From the NCBI GenBank assembly GCA_023053575.1, contig JAKZAP010000004.1, positions 20,083,675 to 20,147,674 of the forward strand: a stretch of DNA of 64,000 nt, in the 5' to 3' direction. The notes beneath the pieces were generated by a model. It had not been told where the DNA came from and did not search any database. It saw nothing but the letters and a program-made list of their open reading frames with translations. A program made the translations under genes and the position numbers. How positions within the stretch are numbered: the first letter of the stretch is position 1; each line of letters starts with the position of its first letter. This DNA is from Branchinecta lynchi (Eukaryota; Arthropoda; Branchiopoda; Anostraca; Branchinectidae). This document shows, piece after piece, positions 1 to 9,890 of this stretch.

Positions 1-585
1 GCCTATGTTAGAACTCTTGATCTAACGGTCCCTTAGGCAAGATATTCGTTCTGGCGTAACATTAAAGTTCTGAGTGTACGGAATAGAAAACGAATATGAA
101 TTATGAAGATCAGTTCTCCGATTGGAGCAAATATCAATGAACAATTAAATATCCAATTGTCCCGTACGAAGCACGTGGATATGGTAAAAACATTATATTT
201 TACAACTCTCTAAAAAAAAAAACTGTAAGCTTTCTTACTTGGGAGACATTTTTCGACTTGATCTGTCCAGCCGTCGCGCGTGTTTTTCAGGGCTTCTCAC
301 TTCTTATTGTGTATATACTGAGTACTTTTGATGATGACGATGATACATTTTCTGTAGTGCCGACAACGTGCGCCTCATTACGGCAGTTGTCTCGGCGCTA
401 CATTACTCTAAAAGGAGTCTTCCAGGGGAACTGCAGGAAACCTTCTGCGGAAGAGGAAGATAGTAAAGAAAGCATTCCCGTGGCATCTTTGGTATCGCGA
501 GCGGTGATCGAAAATCACTATCCCCTAGGCATTTTTAAGACTGTCGTGTGACAAAGACCCTGGTATATTTTCGCGAGACGGTGTA
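1..585. other. No recognisable feature
   Basis: AT-rich sequence with short open frames only. I see no domain, splice context or repeat shared with the rest of the window. Confidence 0.4.
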
Positions 586-589
586 CCCT

Positions 590-935
590 TTTATAAGAGC
601 AAAACAGAGCAAAATAACACTAGGGAATACACTAGTTTCAATGCATCGGAAATGGGCCTTACTCTTACCACCTCCCGCTACGCTCGGGACATTCAAGGCG
701 AGACAAACTTGCGGGCATAGAAAATTTCTAGTACAACCACGGACCCATGAATTTCCTGTTAAATTTCCTTAACTTCGAGGAAACAGGGTATGATTTACCT
801 TCTTTTTTTTCTGTGTTCGGAATATGAAGTTATCGGAGCCTGTGGAGCCTCCGTATTGAAGTTCTCTATCGCTAATGGTACTAATGCACTGCCATTCGAG
901 TGCGTGTCACTTTTGTCAAGTCTTAGCAGTACTCC
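590..935 (+). repeat. Partial copy of foldback family J (left arm)
   Basis: This stretch repeats the left arm of the complete foldback that follows at 952-1560, in the same orientation. It opens with GCAAAATAACACTAG, continues with the GGGCCTTACTCTTA block, and ends with the block holding TTATCGGAGCC and CTCTATCGCT. It is an older or broken copy placed directly before the complete one. Confidence 0.6.
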
Positions 936-948
936 CTACTGGTATTTT

Positions 949-1560
949 GCTCTGGAGCAAAATAACACTAGTGAGTTGGACCAAAACCTATGCCTTTCCA
1001 TGTATCAGTAACGGGCCTTACTCTTAGCGCCGCCAAGTACGCCCGCTACGTTTAGAGCGAAACAAACCTGCGGTTATAGAAAATTTATAGTACAGCCGAG
1101 GTGCGGTCTGAACATATTGAAGAAATAGGGACTTTGTATGTGTTTCTATTTGCTGTGTCCGGGATATGATCGGAGCCAGCGCTGGTGCACGACTGATTGA
1201 GTTTCAGTAAGGGCGGTCTCTATCGCTAGTGGTGATAGCAGTGTCAAGACTTGATAAAAATTGACACACACTCCAATAGCAGCGATAGAGAACGTCCCTG
1301 CTTAAATTAATTCAGTCGTTCACCAGCGCCGGCTCCGATAACTTCATATCCTGAACATAGCAACAAAATAATACTGCCTCCATTAAGTTCCCTTGGCGCG
1401 TACAGACCGTACCTTAGCTTTACTAGAAATCTCTGCAAGTTTGTCTCACTTTAGATGCCACAAGCGTAGTGGGCGGCGCTACGAGTATGGCCCGTTTGCA
1501 CAGCATGGAAAGCATACATTTTGGCGCTACTCACTAGTGTTATTTTGATCTGGATGTTTT
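949..1560. repeat. Foldback element, family J, complete
   Basis: The two halves are imperfect inverted copies of about 300 bp meeting near position 1250. Left-arm landmarks are AAAATAACACTAGTGAG (about 959), GCGCCGCC, CGGAGCCAGCGCTGGTG (about 1171) and CTCTATCGCT. They reappear inverted on the right as AGCGATAGAG, CACCAGCGCCGGCTCCG (about 1321), GGCGGCGCTAC and CTCACTAGTGTTATTTT (about 1531). No coding capacity is visible. A second copy at 27833-33125 is split by a hAT transposon. Confidence 0.7.
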
Positions 1561-1643
1561 GCTCTGCTATGCATCGTTAGCTATGGCTGATTCGCTGCAC
1601 TCCGGTCTGTCTTTGGTTTTTATCAAACCTGTGACGTCACTAG

Positions 1644-1793
1644 AACCTGCCTACCGAGCAGGTTGTGGTTAGTCCGCACGGGTGAGCACTAACCAGACAG
1701 TGGTTAGTCCGAAAACGGGTTATAAGATCGGGGAGCAGTCACTATGAATGCAAAACTGCGTTATAAGTGACTGCGCCGGTGAGCAGTCACCGG
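1644..1793. other. Run of four consecutive hairpins
   Basis: Four perfect short inverted repeats follow each other: AACCTGC/GCAGGTT (1644-1664), TGGTTAGT/ACTAACCA (1666-1695), GCAGTCAC/GTGACTGC (1735-1774) and CCGGTGA/TCACCGG (1776-1793). GTGGTTAGTCCG occurs twice. It could be a structured RNA, a MITE remnant or cruciform-prone DNA. I do not recognise it. Confidence 0.4.
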
Positions 1794-1799
1794 ACAATG

Positions 1800-2650
1800 A
1801 ACGCAACTTATGCTGCTAACACTGCCAAACAAAAAGTGCACGGGGTCACAAGAAGTCACAAACCCTGTAGTTCAGATTTGGAAGGAGTCGGTAAGTATAA
1901 GAGCCATTAGCGACAAAGGCAAAATCTCTAATTGGAAACCAATCGAATTATCATCATCTCAGGTTGTCGGTCGTCGAGGCAAATTGTAGAACTACGTTAT
2001 ATGAATATTCTAGAGTGCTTCCATTCTTATCACTACCCGTGGAGAAACTGCACCAGAGCCGAACAACCCACGCCATAATGTTGATTTTTCATAAATGTTC
2101 CAACGTGTGAACCAATTAGGACAAATGCAAAAATACTCAGTCTGGGAAATCATTCAGGATATTTAATTTCACATACTTTCACTTTTCAGCAAAATCTTTA
2201 AACTTATTTTGAATTAGGTATTTTCGAATCAGTTTTACGAGAGACGAGGATGAGTTTAAGAACGAACAGATTTTCAACGGTTTTTCAGTGCAGTAAATTC
2301 GATCTTGCTCTTTAGGTGATGTAATCGCACAAGCCAAGGGAAGCCTTTCCGCATGGTGGAGTGGAAGTTCAACGATGTAACCCAGTGTCAACGGTGCTGT
2401 ACTCGTTTTCCGACTATTAATTTATTGGATCGTACGTGCTCATAATATACTCTTTTTCCTGAGTTCACAGTCTTTTTCTAATTTTATTATTACATTTATT
2501 CATATTATTTTTGTTCGATTTTGATTCACCCTCGGGTTCTTTTAGTAAGCGGTAAAGTTATCATAGTATTCCTAGGGGCTTCGCCAGCACTCCATTATTA
2601 GAATTTCAACGCGTCGCTTTAATCTTCAGCCACAGTTTTTGGACTTATAT
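1800..2650. other. No recognisable feature
   Basis: Mixed-composition sequence. A 70-residue minus-strand frame (2179-2391) has no domain signature and no splice context. On the minus strand this lies downstream of the secreted-protein gene. Confidence 0.35.
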
Positions 2651-2878
2651 TTGACAGTGCAAAATGGATATGTCAGCTGAATTTTATTAGGCCTGCATTT
2701 AGGGCCGTCTTGGGAAGGGTCCTCGTCAGGCGCAAGCCTCTCAAACTGGAGAATGGACTTTCTTTTCCAAGTTCAATTCCAGTTTGAGAGGCTTAAGCCT
2801 GAAAAGGATTCTTGTCAAAAAGGGCCGAAATATAGCTGTAATGAAATTAAGCTGAAGTTTCCGGTCTGCACTGTCAAG
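2651..2878. repeat. Small foldback MITE
   Basis: Termini TTGACAGTGC (2651) and GCACTGTCAA (ending 2878) are inverted copies. An inner pair, AAGCCTCTCAAACTGG (about 2734) and CCAGTTTGAGAGGCTT (about 2782), is perfectly inverted around a short loop. The arms also share AGCTGAATTTTATT-like and GGGCCG blocks. It is about 228 bp and has no coding potential. A related piece lies near 4055-4205. Confidence 0.65.
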
Positions 2879-2911
2879 TATGACTCGCAGACAGCTTGGG
2901 CTGAAGGAATA

Positions 2912-2917
2912 TTTATT
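2912..2917 (-). promoter_or_regulatory. Candidate polyadenylation signal AATAAA
   Basis: Reads AATAAA on the minus strand, about 155 bp downstream of the stop codon of the last exon at 3073-3194. It is the first canonical hexamer I see after that stop. Confidence 0.4.
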
Positions 2918-3072
2918 GGACGTTTTTAAAATAAAACAGGCAATAACTTAACTCTAACTCTTAACTCTAACTCTAAATAATAATTATTATCATTATTTAA
3001 ACTAGGAGACGACCAAGTAGGGTAAAAATCACAAAAATAAATAACAAATAATTGTATTTGTCATGTATTTCT

Positions 3073-3194
3073 TTAATGGGGGTTGGCTGGCTCTCTAACC
3101 CAGTATCCGTAAGGCGCGAACTTGGTCTTGTCATCAGCTGGACCGCGGTAGACCTTTATTTGCGCCCTTTCGTATTCAGGCTGGTGCTTGTTTT
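3073..3194 (-). CDS. Secreted acidic protein, last coding exon
   Basis: Minus-strand exon after an acceptor (TTTCTTTCAG, AG at 3196-3195). It opens with two bases (AA) that complete a split codon, then reads NKHQPEYERAQIKVYR through FAPYGYWVREPANPH to a TAA stop at 3073-3075. The main exon at 8235-8739 ends one base into a codon (G before GTAAGC), so joining the two gives GAA (Glu) and keeps the frame. The strand, order and phase all fit one gene with a roughly 5-kb intron between them. The tail is rich in Tyr, Pro and charged residues. I do not recognise the family. The splice join is inferred from signals and phase only. Confidence 0.65.
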
Positions 3195-3589
3195 CTGAAA
3201 GAAAGAACACGATTAATAGTCGGTGAACGTTTCAGTGCTTTTCTTTGCATTAGTGAAATATAAAGTGGAGTTTACACTATAAAAGAGAAATTCGAGGAGG
3301 AACCTGGAGGAGGAAATATGTCAAGGATTAATGCTTAGAGAAGCGATGCAGTCTAAGTTTGCAATCCAGAGGTAAGATCTTTAGTAATCCTTTATACCAG
3401 GGGAGCCATTATATTTCAAAAGTTTTCTCAATATTTTTTTATTTTTTTTTGCTAAATGGTTTTGGTGCAAATCCGTGACTTTACTTTAAGGTACATTTGG
3501 AAACTACTTCACATACACCCCCAAAAGAGCAATCAGATTTTGAGTCTCATTAATAAATCTGGTATTATGCGATGAAAAATTTTGTAGCC

Positions 3590-3990
3590 GGTGTAGTTGT
3601 ATGATAGTTACGAAAAAGTTGCATGTATCGATCTGTAATGGTACAGAATACTCTTGATGACTTTCTCTCCTTGCCGATGTAAAATCTCCGGCCTCTCCGG
3701 GTAGCTAGCGGAAGAAAGGCAGAAGTGGTGTCACAGATGCTGCCAAAGATCGCGGTGATTGATTGACACGGGGTCTGAGTCGTTGAGCTTTAGTCGTACG
3801 GAGACGCTTACTCCTTCTTCCTGAGGATCGCAAGCGTGTTTTGGACTTAGTCGTATAGAGTATATTATCATTTACCTTGCCTCAGACTGAACCAGTCTTA
3901 AGTAGTAGCATCCACTAGCATCCAGTCTTGCTAATAGTAGCATGCACTGGTAACAGTTACTACTGTATGCTATTAAAACTTACAACTCCG
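3590..3990 (+). repeat. Dispersed repeat family C, copy 1
   Basis: Shares blocks with 23828-24029 (ACGAAAAAGTTGCATGTAT, TAATAGTAGCATG, TATTAAAACT) and with 52186-52400 (AATCTCCGGCC, GATCGCGGTGATTGATTGAC, GTGTTTTGGACTTAGTC). Only this copy holds both halves. No coding potential. Confidence 0.65.
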
Positions 3991-4054
3991 TATAACTAAT
4001 TCTTGAATTTTTGTATCGGGTACCGCCCAAACCCCCCCCCCCCCCTCATGTAAC

Positions 4055-4205
4055 GATTACTGAAACGGTGACACTGCTTCAGCCCGAGCTGCGGCAAATA
4101 CGAATCATATTCGATGGCGCCAAATGGATAATTTCGCTGAAAATTTTTCCAGCAATATTTCGGCTCTTTGCAAGGGTCCTCCCCAGGCTGTAGCTCGATT
4201 ACAGC
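4055..4205. repeat. Degenerate MITE related to the 2651-2878 foldback
   Basis: Contains GACACTG near the start and AATATTTCGGCTCTTTGCAA, then GGGTCCTCCCCAGGCT, which resemble the arms at 2700-2735 and 2820. A poly-C tract (about 4029-4045) lies just before it. The match is short. Confidence 0.35.
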
Positions 4206-4245
4206 TTTGTGTTCAGAGCAGGTTTATTTTGCCAGATTTGCACCG

Positions 4246-5154
4246 TTTTTGGGATCCCAAAACGTAAGTGGAGGGATACCTATGACATCGCAAAAGTTGT
4301 CCGTCCGTCCCTCTGTAAGCACGGTAACTCTCGAAGGGAATGTGATATTTTATTGAAACTTGGCGGGAGGATTCTTTGGGTCAAGGGTAAGGTCAAGTTC
4401 GTAGATGGGCTTTGTAGCCATACATTTAGGGGTGGGGGAGGGGGTACAGATTAAGGGGCAATCAAAATATTTTTAAATAGCTAATGTGATAGTCGATTAT
4501 GGGATAAGAAGACATGCGGAGCACGATGATCAAAACCATTTTCTCGCCGGACAAGTAGTTCGTCCGGAATCCAGCAAAAACCCGAAAGTTGGTTAAATTA
4601 AAAGTTTTATTTGAAGTTGATTAGGTGTTCGGTTATAGGGTAAAAAAACATGCTGAAGACGATAATGAAAACCATTTTCTCACAATAGACAACTAGACAA
4701 CTAGTTCAGCCGGAATCTGGCCAAAACAGGAAAATCTTTTTATAGCGAAAGTTTTATTTGAAGTTAATTAGTTGACAGATTTAGAGCTAAAAAGGACGCT
4801 GGGTCTGTATATGACAATCATTTTTTACCCGGACATATAATTCGTCCGGAATCCGGTTGAAACCGGAAATTTTTTTATAAGTTGAAGTTTTATTTGAAGT
4901 TGATTAGATGTTCTTTATAGGGATAAGGAGATACGCTGAGTTCGTTAATTAATTGTTCTTTTTTTTTCTGGACAAGTAGTTCGCTCGGAATTTGGCCGAA
5001 ACCGGAAATTTGGCAGAAGTAAAGCAGGAAGTTTCGGTCAGTGTCGTCAAAATAGATGATTAGCGTGGCGAAGACTGGATCTTGTGAAGACAAGATCCAA
5101 TTGTCTGGATCAAATATAGATTTTTGGGACCCCATCGAAACCTTAGGTCTTGTT
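4246..5154 (+). mobile_element. Family A element, complete (4 internal units)
   Basis: Reference copy for the family. The left end is TTTTTGGGATCCCAAAA, then CGTAAGTGGAGGGATACC, a GTCC/GTCT run, AACTCTCGAAGGGAATG, TTGAAACTTGG and a G-rich patch (GGGGTGGGGGAGGGGG). Next come about four tandem units of roughly 130 bp, each with a CATGCTGAA-like head, GGACAAGTAGTTCG, CGGAATCCGG, AAACCGGAAA and GTTTTATTTGAAGTTGATTA. The right end has CAAGATCCAATTGTCTGG, a second GGGATCCCA-like palindrome, ATCGAAACCTT and GGTCTTGTT. There are no long open frames. The layout resembles Helentron-derived elements; that is inference. Confidence 0.8.
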
Positions 5155-5159
5155 ATTTA

Positions 5160-6060
5160 CCGTGATCATCCATTCTGCGTAAAAGTTGCTGCAGTTTAAA
5201 AAATTATGAGAAAATAATCTTTTCACGCCTCGATTCCTTCACCTCATTCCTAAACCTTGACGTTATCATAGTTTCTGATTGAAGCTACGAAGAAAGAGAG
5301 TAGAAATATTGAATACTGATCCCATTGTTCCCTTTGTCTGTAAATGTCAGTCTCTTGTTCGCAACTGCATTAGCTACTAAGCAACGTTTCCTTGGAACAA
5401 TTCCCTCAGTCTTGTGTAGGATTAAGGGACTGTAGGCCTATAAAATGGAAGGCTGGATTTGTTCTTAGGGGAACATGGGGAGGCTTTACTGGATTTTTGA
5501 ATTAGTCGAAGAGAAATTTACGAGACAAGGGTCCAGTAAATAGTAATGAGTCCTTTGACAGTGGCTCTTGTTGTTGTCGAGATCTCTTTACTTGCTAAAT
5601 AGTGAGATGTTAGCTCTGGATTATTAGTCAAAATGTTTGGGGGGGCAAGGTATCTATCGACTGGCTGTTCATTTTTAGCGACTGTTTTTGCAGACAAATT
5701 GACTGTTTTAAAGAAAAAAAACAGCTGTCTCGACGAAGAATCTACTGGTTTTCAGAAAAGAAAAAAATCGAACGAAAAGTCGACCTCAAAACAGAAACCG
5801 GATTTGATGGGCTTAGTCTGGTGTTACCACCGACCAGGAATTAAATTTACCAAACTCTGGAAATTTTTTTCCCCCAGAAAGGTACAGTCACTTTTAATCA
5901 CTGGCCCTTCGGAACCCCAGCACTTTGATTCTACGCTCCAGGTACATGATAGAGAAACCTTGATGGCAGCAGTTTCCTGTTGGTGCCTGATAACGCGAAA
6001 AAAAACGAGCGTTGCTTTCTGTTGTCGAATGACAAATGTTCTCATTTCTTTCTTTCAAAA
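5160..6060. other. Intron sequence without recognisable feature
   Basis: A 169-residue plus-strand frame spans 5633-6142 but has no known domain, is Lys/Ser-rich, and runs into the palindromic site cluster. I regard it as chance. Confidence 0.4.
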
Positions 6061-6065
6061 TATTT

Positions 6066-6460
6066 TTTCAGATACCATGGTACCTATTACCACGGTAACT
6101 TGGTCTGCAATTAGACGTTTTTGCAGTTATCGTGGTATCTGATATACGGTTGCTCTGCAAAAACGATAATTGCCAAAATTACGCTTTTCGAAGTCATCCC
6201 AAAAGAAAAACTGATATTCAATCACATCACTAATTGCCGAACTTCTTACCCACCAATTTGACAAAAAGTGAGATGAATTTTTCAGATACCACGATCAGTT
6301 ACCACGGTCGGAGCGTGGTATCTGAATATCAGATACCACGATAACTGGCCACATACCACGATAACTGCAAAAACACTATTTGACCGTAGTATCAGATACC
6401 ACGGTAACTGCAAAAAACTACTTTAAACTGTGGTATCAGATACCATGGTATCTGTAAAAA
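6066..6460. repeat. Cluster of GTTACC / GGTATC palindromic sites
   Basis: A motif close to TTTTTGCAGTTACCGTGG, followed by TATCTGATA, occurs in both orientations at about 6073, 6091, 6118, 6290, 6317, 6340, 6356, 6386 and 6428. Adjacent sites face each other and form small hairpins. More copies lie at about 7171, 7623, 8113 and 8152. These may be termini of very short MITEs nested in one another, or a cluster of binding sites. Confidence 0.65.
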
Positions 6461-6539
6461 AGTGATCGGGAAATCTATTACGAAATGACTATATTCTCGG
6501 TGCATAGCTAGTTCGATACGTTACAACAGTTGCAAGCAG

Positions 6540-7165
6540 TCTTTATTTTCGTTGGAATTACTTTAGGGTCTGAAAGTGACTTTCAGTGCTTCATTTTGGC
6601 CTTTATTACAATACTATGTTATGTTACTTCGGACGTCTTCGGAGGCTATGTTACTTCGGACGTTGCCAAAGTGCCCAAACACTAATCCAAGCAAAACATA
6701 GTCAAATTAACACCCTGCATTTTGTGTACTATTCTGCCCGTTATTATTTTAACGGCAAAATTTAGGCGTCCGAAGTATTGCGACAGTTTTGCATCATTTT
6801 TTACCACCCCCCAACAGCCCCCCCCCCCCCCCCCCATTCGAAGATTAGGAACGTAATGAAAGGAACAGCAGATTGAATTACAATAATCGGAGTTCGCTCT
6901 TTATGTAAGAAACCGAAACACTTTGCCGCTTAGCAGATAAGAAGTTCTTAATTTTGTCATTGGTATTTGATTGTTTTAGATACTAAAAAAAAAAATAAGA
7001 TCTTCCAAAAATTTAGAATTGTTTACAGAAGCGTACCTCTACTGCAGCCTACTTTATTTTGAGCTCTCTGGGCTGTTTTACTTGTCGTCGACCGATTCCT
7101 AAGCTAAAAGTCTTTTACTGAAAATTAACCTCTTCCCTTATCAGTGCAAATGCCAAATTAGTCGC
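6540..7165. other. No recognisable feature
   Basis: Contains a short direct duplication, TATGTTACTTCGGACGT, at about 6617 and 6648, and a poly-C tract near 6819-6835. No coding signal. Confidence 0.35.
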
Positions 7166-7208
7166 ATTTTTGCAGTTACCATGGTATCTGATACCACAGT
7201 CATAAGTC

Positions 7209-7361
7209 ATATAGATGGCGCTTTTACACAAGGGACTTGTAGGGTCCTGGTTTGTCTACGTGGCTCCGATAAGGGAGTCCTAGACTTCTAAATTATATTC
7301 GAAAAATTGTTTATGGTATTGGTCACGGTACAAGTCCCTTGTGTAAAAGCGCCATCTATAT
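7209..7361. mobile_element. MITE with 33-bp perfect inverted repeats
   Basis: Positions 7209-7241 and 7329-7361 are perfect reverse complements (TAGATGGCGCTTTTACACAA and beyond) around an 87-bp spacer. The outer ATA/TAT bases can be read as a TA target duplication outside TAGATGGCG termini, which would fit a Tc1/mariner-type MITE. A partial copy (GTCACGGTACAAGTCCC) is at about 12130. Confidence 0.7.
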
Positions 7362-7484
7362 TATTAATTTCCGTGACATGAGGATGTGAACTGGTTAGAT
7401 GAATTTGCCTTCGGGCGGGATCACTGTTCCTATGGCCGGCTTCTGCCAGACTATTGTAGAGGTTTGCGAACTCTGTTCACAAGC

Positions 7485-7556
7485 CCCTCGGTAGCTCAGT
7501 GGTAGAGTGACTGCCTTGTAAGCAGAGGGTCTTGGGTTCAAATCCCGGCTGAGGAG
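7485..7556 (+). tRNA. tRNA-Thr (TGT)
   Basis: It folds as a cloverleaf. The acceptor strand is CCCTCGG (7485-7491) against CTGAGGA (7549-7555), with one C-A mismatch at the first pair and one G-T wobble. A TA spacer and D arm GCTC/GAGT follow. The anticodon stem is CTGC/GCAG with loop CTTGTAA, so the anticodon is TGT (Thr). The variable region is about 5 nt and the T arm has loop TTCAAAT. Box A (TAGCTCAGTGG) and box B (GGTTCAAATCC) are intact. A degenerate copy of the 3' half with similar downstream flank lies at 11957-12000, so this may be one member of a dispersed tRNA-derived set. Confidence 0.8.
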
Positions 7557-7689
7557 CATTTTTTACTGTCAGTTCACTACTTTTAAGTCAAAAGTCACTT
7601 TCGTAGTTACTGAGAATCTGGTCAGTTACCGTGGTATCTGAACAAAAGTCATCTATGTCACGAACACAAGAGCCGAGGTTTTTTTATCA

Positions 7690-8060
7690 GATTGGTGGGA
7701 AAGAAGTTTGGCACATTGCAACTATACATAGATCCCCCAATTTAGGGCATGGTGCTTGAACGTGAGGACATGTCCCAACGTTTGAGCACCGGTGCTCAGA
7801 CATTCGGGCGCCATGCCCTACGCCAAGGGCATGATACCTCCGTAATAATCTATTAAATTGAGAATCTGAAATGGAAATTTGCTTCTCAAGCAAACTTGTA
7901 TAGGTGTACCATACCCTTGCTGCATGGCATGGAGCCTCAGCGCATGAGCACCGGTGCTCATACGGTGGGGCATGCCCTAACGTTGGAGCACCCAATAATT
8001 GAGGATTTGTGTATAACTGTTGTGGTGGGAGAGGGTGCAAGTATTTCTTTGGGGGTGACT
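7690..8060. repeat. Imperfect foldback with GAGCACCGGTGCTC palindromes
   Basis: The arms 7695-7840 and about 7885-8055 are imperfect reverse complements. The 14-bp palindrome GAGCACCGGTGCTC is in each arm (about 7785 and 7947). Matching blocks include TTTAGGGCATG against CATGCCCTAACG, CCCCCAATT against AATTGAGG, and ACTATACATA against TGTATAACTG. GTTACC/GGTATC sites flank it at 7623 and 8113. Confidence 0.6.
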
Positions 8061-8234
8061 TGTGCAAGCGCAAATTCTGCAATTTTCGTGTTTGTAAAAC
8101 AATAGTAGTGTCAGGTACCATGATAACTGCACAAACTATAAAATGCAGATCCAGTTACCGTGGTATCTGCAAAAACGCTACTGATTTCCGAGTGCTGTGA
8201 CTGGTCTCTGCCCATCTTTTAGTCGGGTGCTTAC

Positions 8235-8739
8235 CTGAGGCTGCAGGCTGATACATGTCCCTTCTTTTCTGCAGTTTAGACTCCACCGGCTCTTCGATTC
8301 GGTTCGGCAGCTGGCGCTTCAGAAAGCTGTTCAACTTGTTGAACTGCGGCTGCGGCCTCTGTTCATTCGTAGCTACCGCTGGCTCGGAGTGCGTCTTCAA
8401 AGGAACGGTTTCTAAAGGCCTGGACCTAACCTCCTCCTTTTTGGGGTTGCTTTGTTTTACTTTGTCAACCTCGGAAGACTGCTTTTGGACGTTTCCGGGG
8501 GCTTTGGCTGGGATTGGCTCTGGTTCTTTCTCTTCTGCGTATTCCTCTGGCTCTTCGTCTTCATAATCTTCGTCTTCCTCTGAATAATCTTCTATGGGCT
8601 CCTCTTGGCTGGCAGAAACCAGTGGCTGACTGTCAGTGATGTTTATGTCCTGTACTGGGTTGGGCATCACTCGTCCCTCCTGACTGACGGCCATGCCAAG
8701 CGCACAGCAACTTAGGCAAATAACGAAGAAGAAGCGGAT
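8235..8739 (-). CDS. Secreted acidic protein, main exon
   Basis: Minus-strand exon between acceptor TTTTCAG (AG at 8741-8740) and donor CAG|GTAAGC (intron begins at 8234). In frame it opens with IRFFFVICLSCCALG, a hydrophobic stretch typical of a signal peptide, then MAVSQEGR and so on. The mature part is acidic and of low complexity (runs such as EEDEDYEDEEPEEYAEEKEP), then Lys/Pro-rich, ending near QKRRDMYQPAAS. The exon is 168 codons plus one base and joins in frame to 3073-3194; with a minimal first exon the protein would be about 209 residues. Dibasic sites (LKRQ, QKRR) allow precursor processing, but this is only a possibility. The ATG at 8694 is probably internal, because the hydrophobic stretch lies upstream of it. 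Confidence 0.7.
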
Positions 8740-8744
8740 CTGAA

Positions 8745-9298
8745 AACAAGTTCATGAGCAACCTTCGATGTATCCCGGAAATTCTTCTAGCATGGCCAAC
8801 CGTCACAAATCTCCAACTAAGCTGTCGCTAGAATTGATCTTTTATTCAAGCTCGCATGACAAAAGGCAGATCAGAGCAGTCTTACTTGACATGCTAGGTC
8901 TTTGTAAAAAGATTCTGTTAATCGTTAGTGCAATGGATCTGATCAGGTTTCTAGTCGATGATTGTGGGAAATGCCGTAAATATCTAATCAAGCATTTGAC
9001 AAGAAATGTTGCCATGGAAAGAGCAGCAAACATAATGTTCACGTCACGGCAAGGTTTCTAATTTTTTAATGTTTTCTATATGGATGAGTTGTTGTCGGTA
9101 TCTACCTCACAGTTTGTTTGTTTTTTTACTGAATAATTTATCCTTTGATAAACGTTTTTCACGCCTTGTTACTCGTTTAGTAACAACCGTCTAGTGTCAC
9201 TACGTCAATTTTCTTTTACATCTTATCCGACCATGGCTTGTGAAAAAATCCCTCATTTCTCGTTTACAAGTTAACTTGACACATTCCTTGTTTCTGTA
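8745..9298. other. Intron or intergenic, no recognisable feature
   Basis: Overlapping short frames on both strands (8768-9061 plus, 8842-9042 minus) mirror each other and lack domains. Confidence 0.35.
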
Positions 9299-9299
9299 T

Positions 9300-9795
9300 G
9301 GCAGTTGCAGCCTCTGGCTCAAGTGCCATATATCGATCGGAATTCCGTCTGTCGGTCGGGCGGTCTGTCCCACGATTGCGAGTTAGGGTACTTCCAGATG
9401 TGCTTGGACCATGAAACTTGGCAGGCGTATCAGGGACACGACCAAACCAACTTGGAAATAATCAGGGACACGATCGGACCATCTGGGGGTGGATGGAGGG
9501 GGATCCGGAAAATTCAGCCGTACATAACTTTCGAACGGTTGATCCGATTCGAATGAGGCTTAGTAACTGAATAGAAGACATGTCTTTGATCTCCCATTTA
9601 AAGTCCGGACCGGATTCGTCAGCGGTGGTGGATTTGGGGGGGGGGGAGACCGGTATCTCGAAAAATGGTTAGAATGGAGGGATCGGAGTGAAACTTGCTG
9701 GGAATAACAAGCATCTGCTCTTTGTAAGTCGTTTAAACAATTGGACTGGATCCGGAAACTTTGAGGGGTGGATGAGTGGGGGTTCCGGAATTTCG
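9300..9795 (+). mobile_element. Family B element, left part
   Basis: The left terminus starts GGCAGTTGCAGCC and closes GGCTCAAGTGCC, so it folds back on itself. It continues with CGATCGGAATTCCGTCTGTC, a GTCC/GTCT-like run, CATGAAACTTGGCAGGCGT, poly-G tracts and CGAACGGTTGATCCGATT modules. It is preceded by T, as are the other B left ends here. The right end is not visible. Confidence 0.65.
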
Positions 9796-9890
9796 ATGAC
9801 GGACGTTCTGCTTAATGTTAGACTATTAGCTTTAATGTTTCTTCAAACTCGTACAGTTTCTCGCATGTGGTGCTGTGTTTCTTGGCTATT

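Larger units (their letters stand above)
3195..8234 (-). other. Intron of the secreted-protein gene, repeat-filled
   Basis: Inferred intron with donor GTAAGC at 8234-8229 and acceptor CAG at 3197-3195 on the minus strand. It holds a family C repeat, an A element, the GTTACC/GGTATC site cluster, a mariner-like MITE, a tRNA-Thr gene and a foldback. All are listed separately. Confidence 0.55.

Noticed and set aside
4246..5154. Reading family A as an LTR retrotransposon or solo LTR
   Set aside because: No TG..CA ends, no primer-binding site, no target duplication, and internal tandem units of variable number.
5633..6142. 169-codon plus-strand frame
   Set aside because: No domain, Lys/Ser-rich, runs into the palindromic site cluster, and lies in the inferred intron of a minus-strand gene.
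9305..9556. Frames across family B left ends (also 36424, 36441)
   Set aside because: Translations of the repeat head; not conserved in frame.
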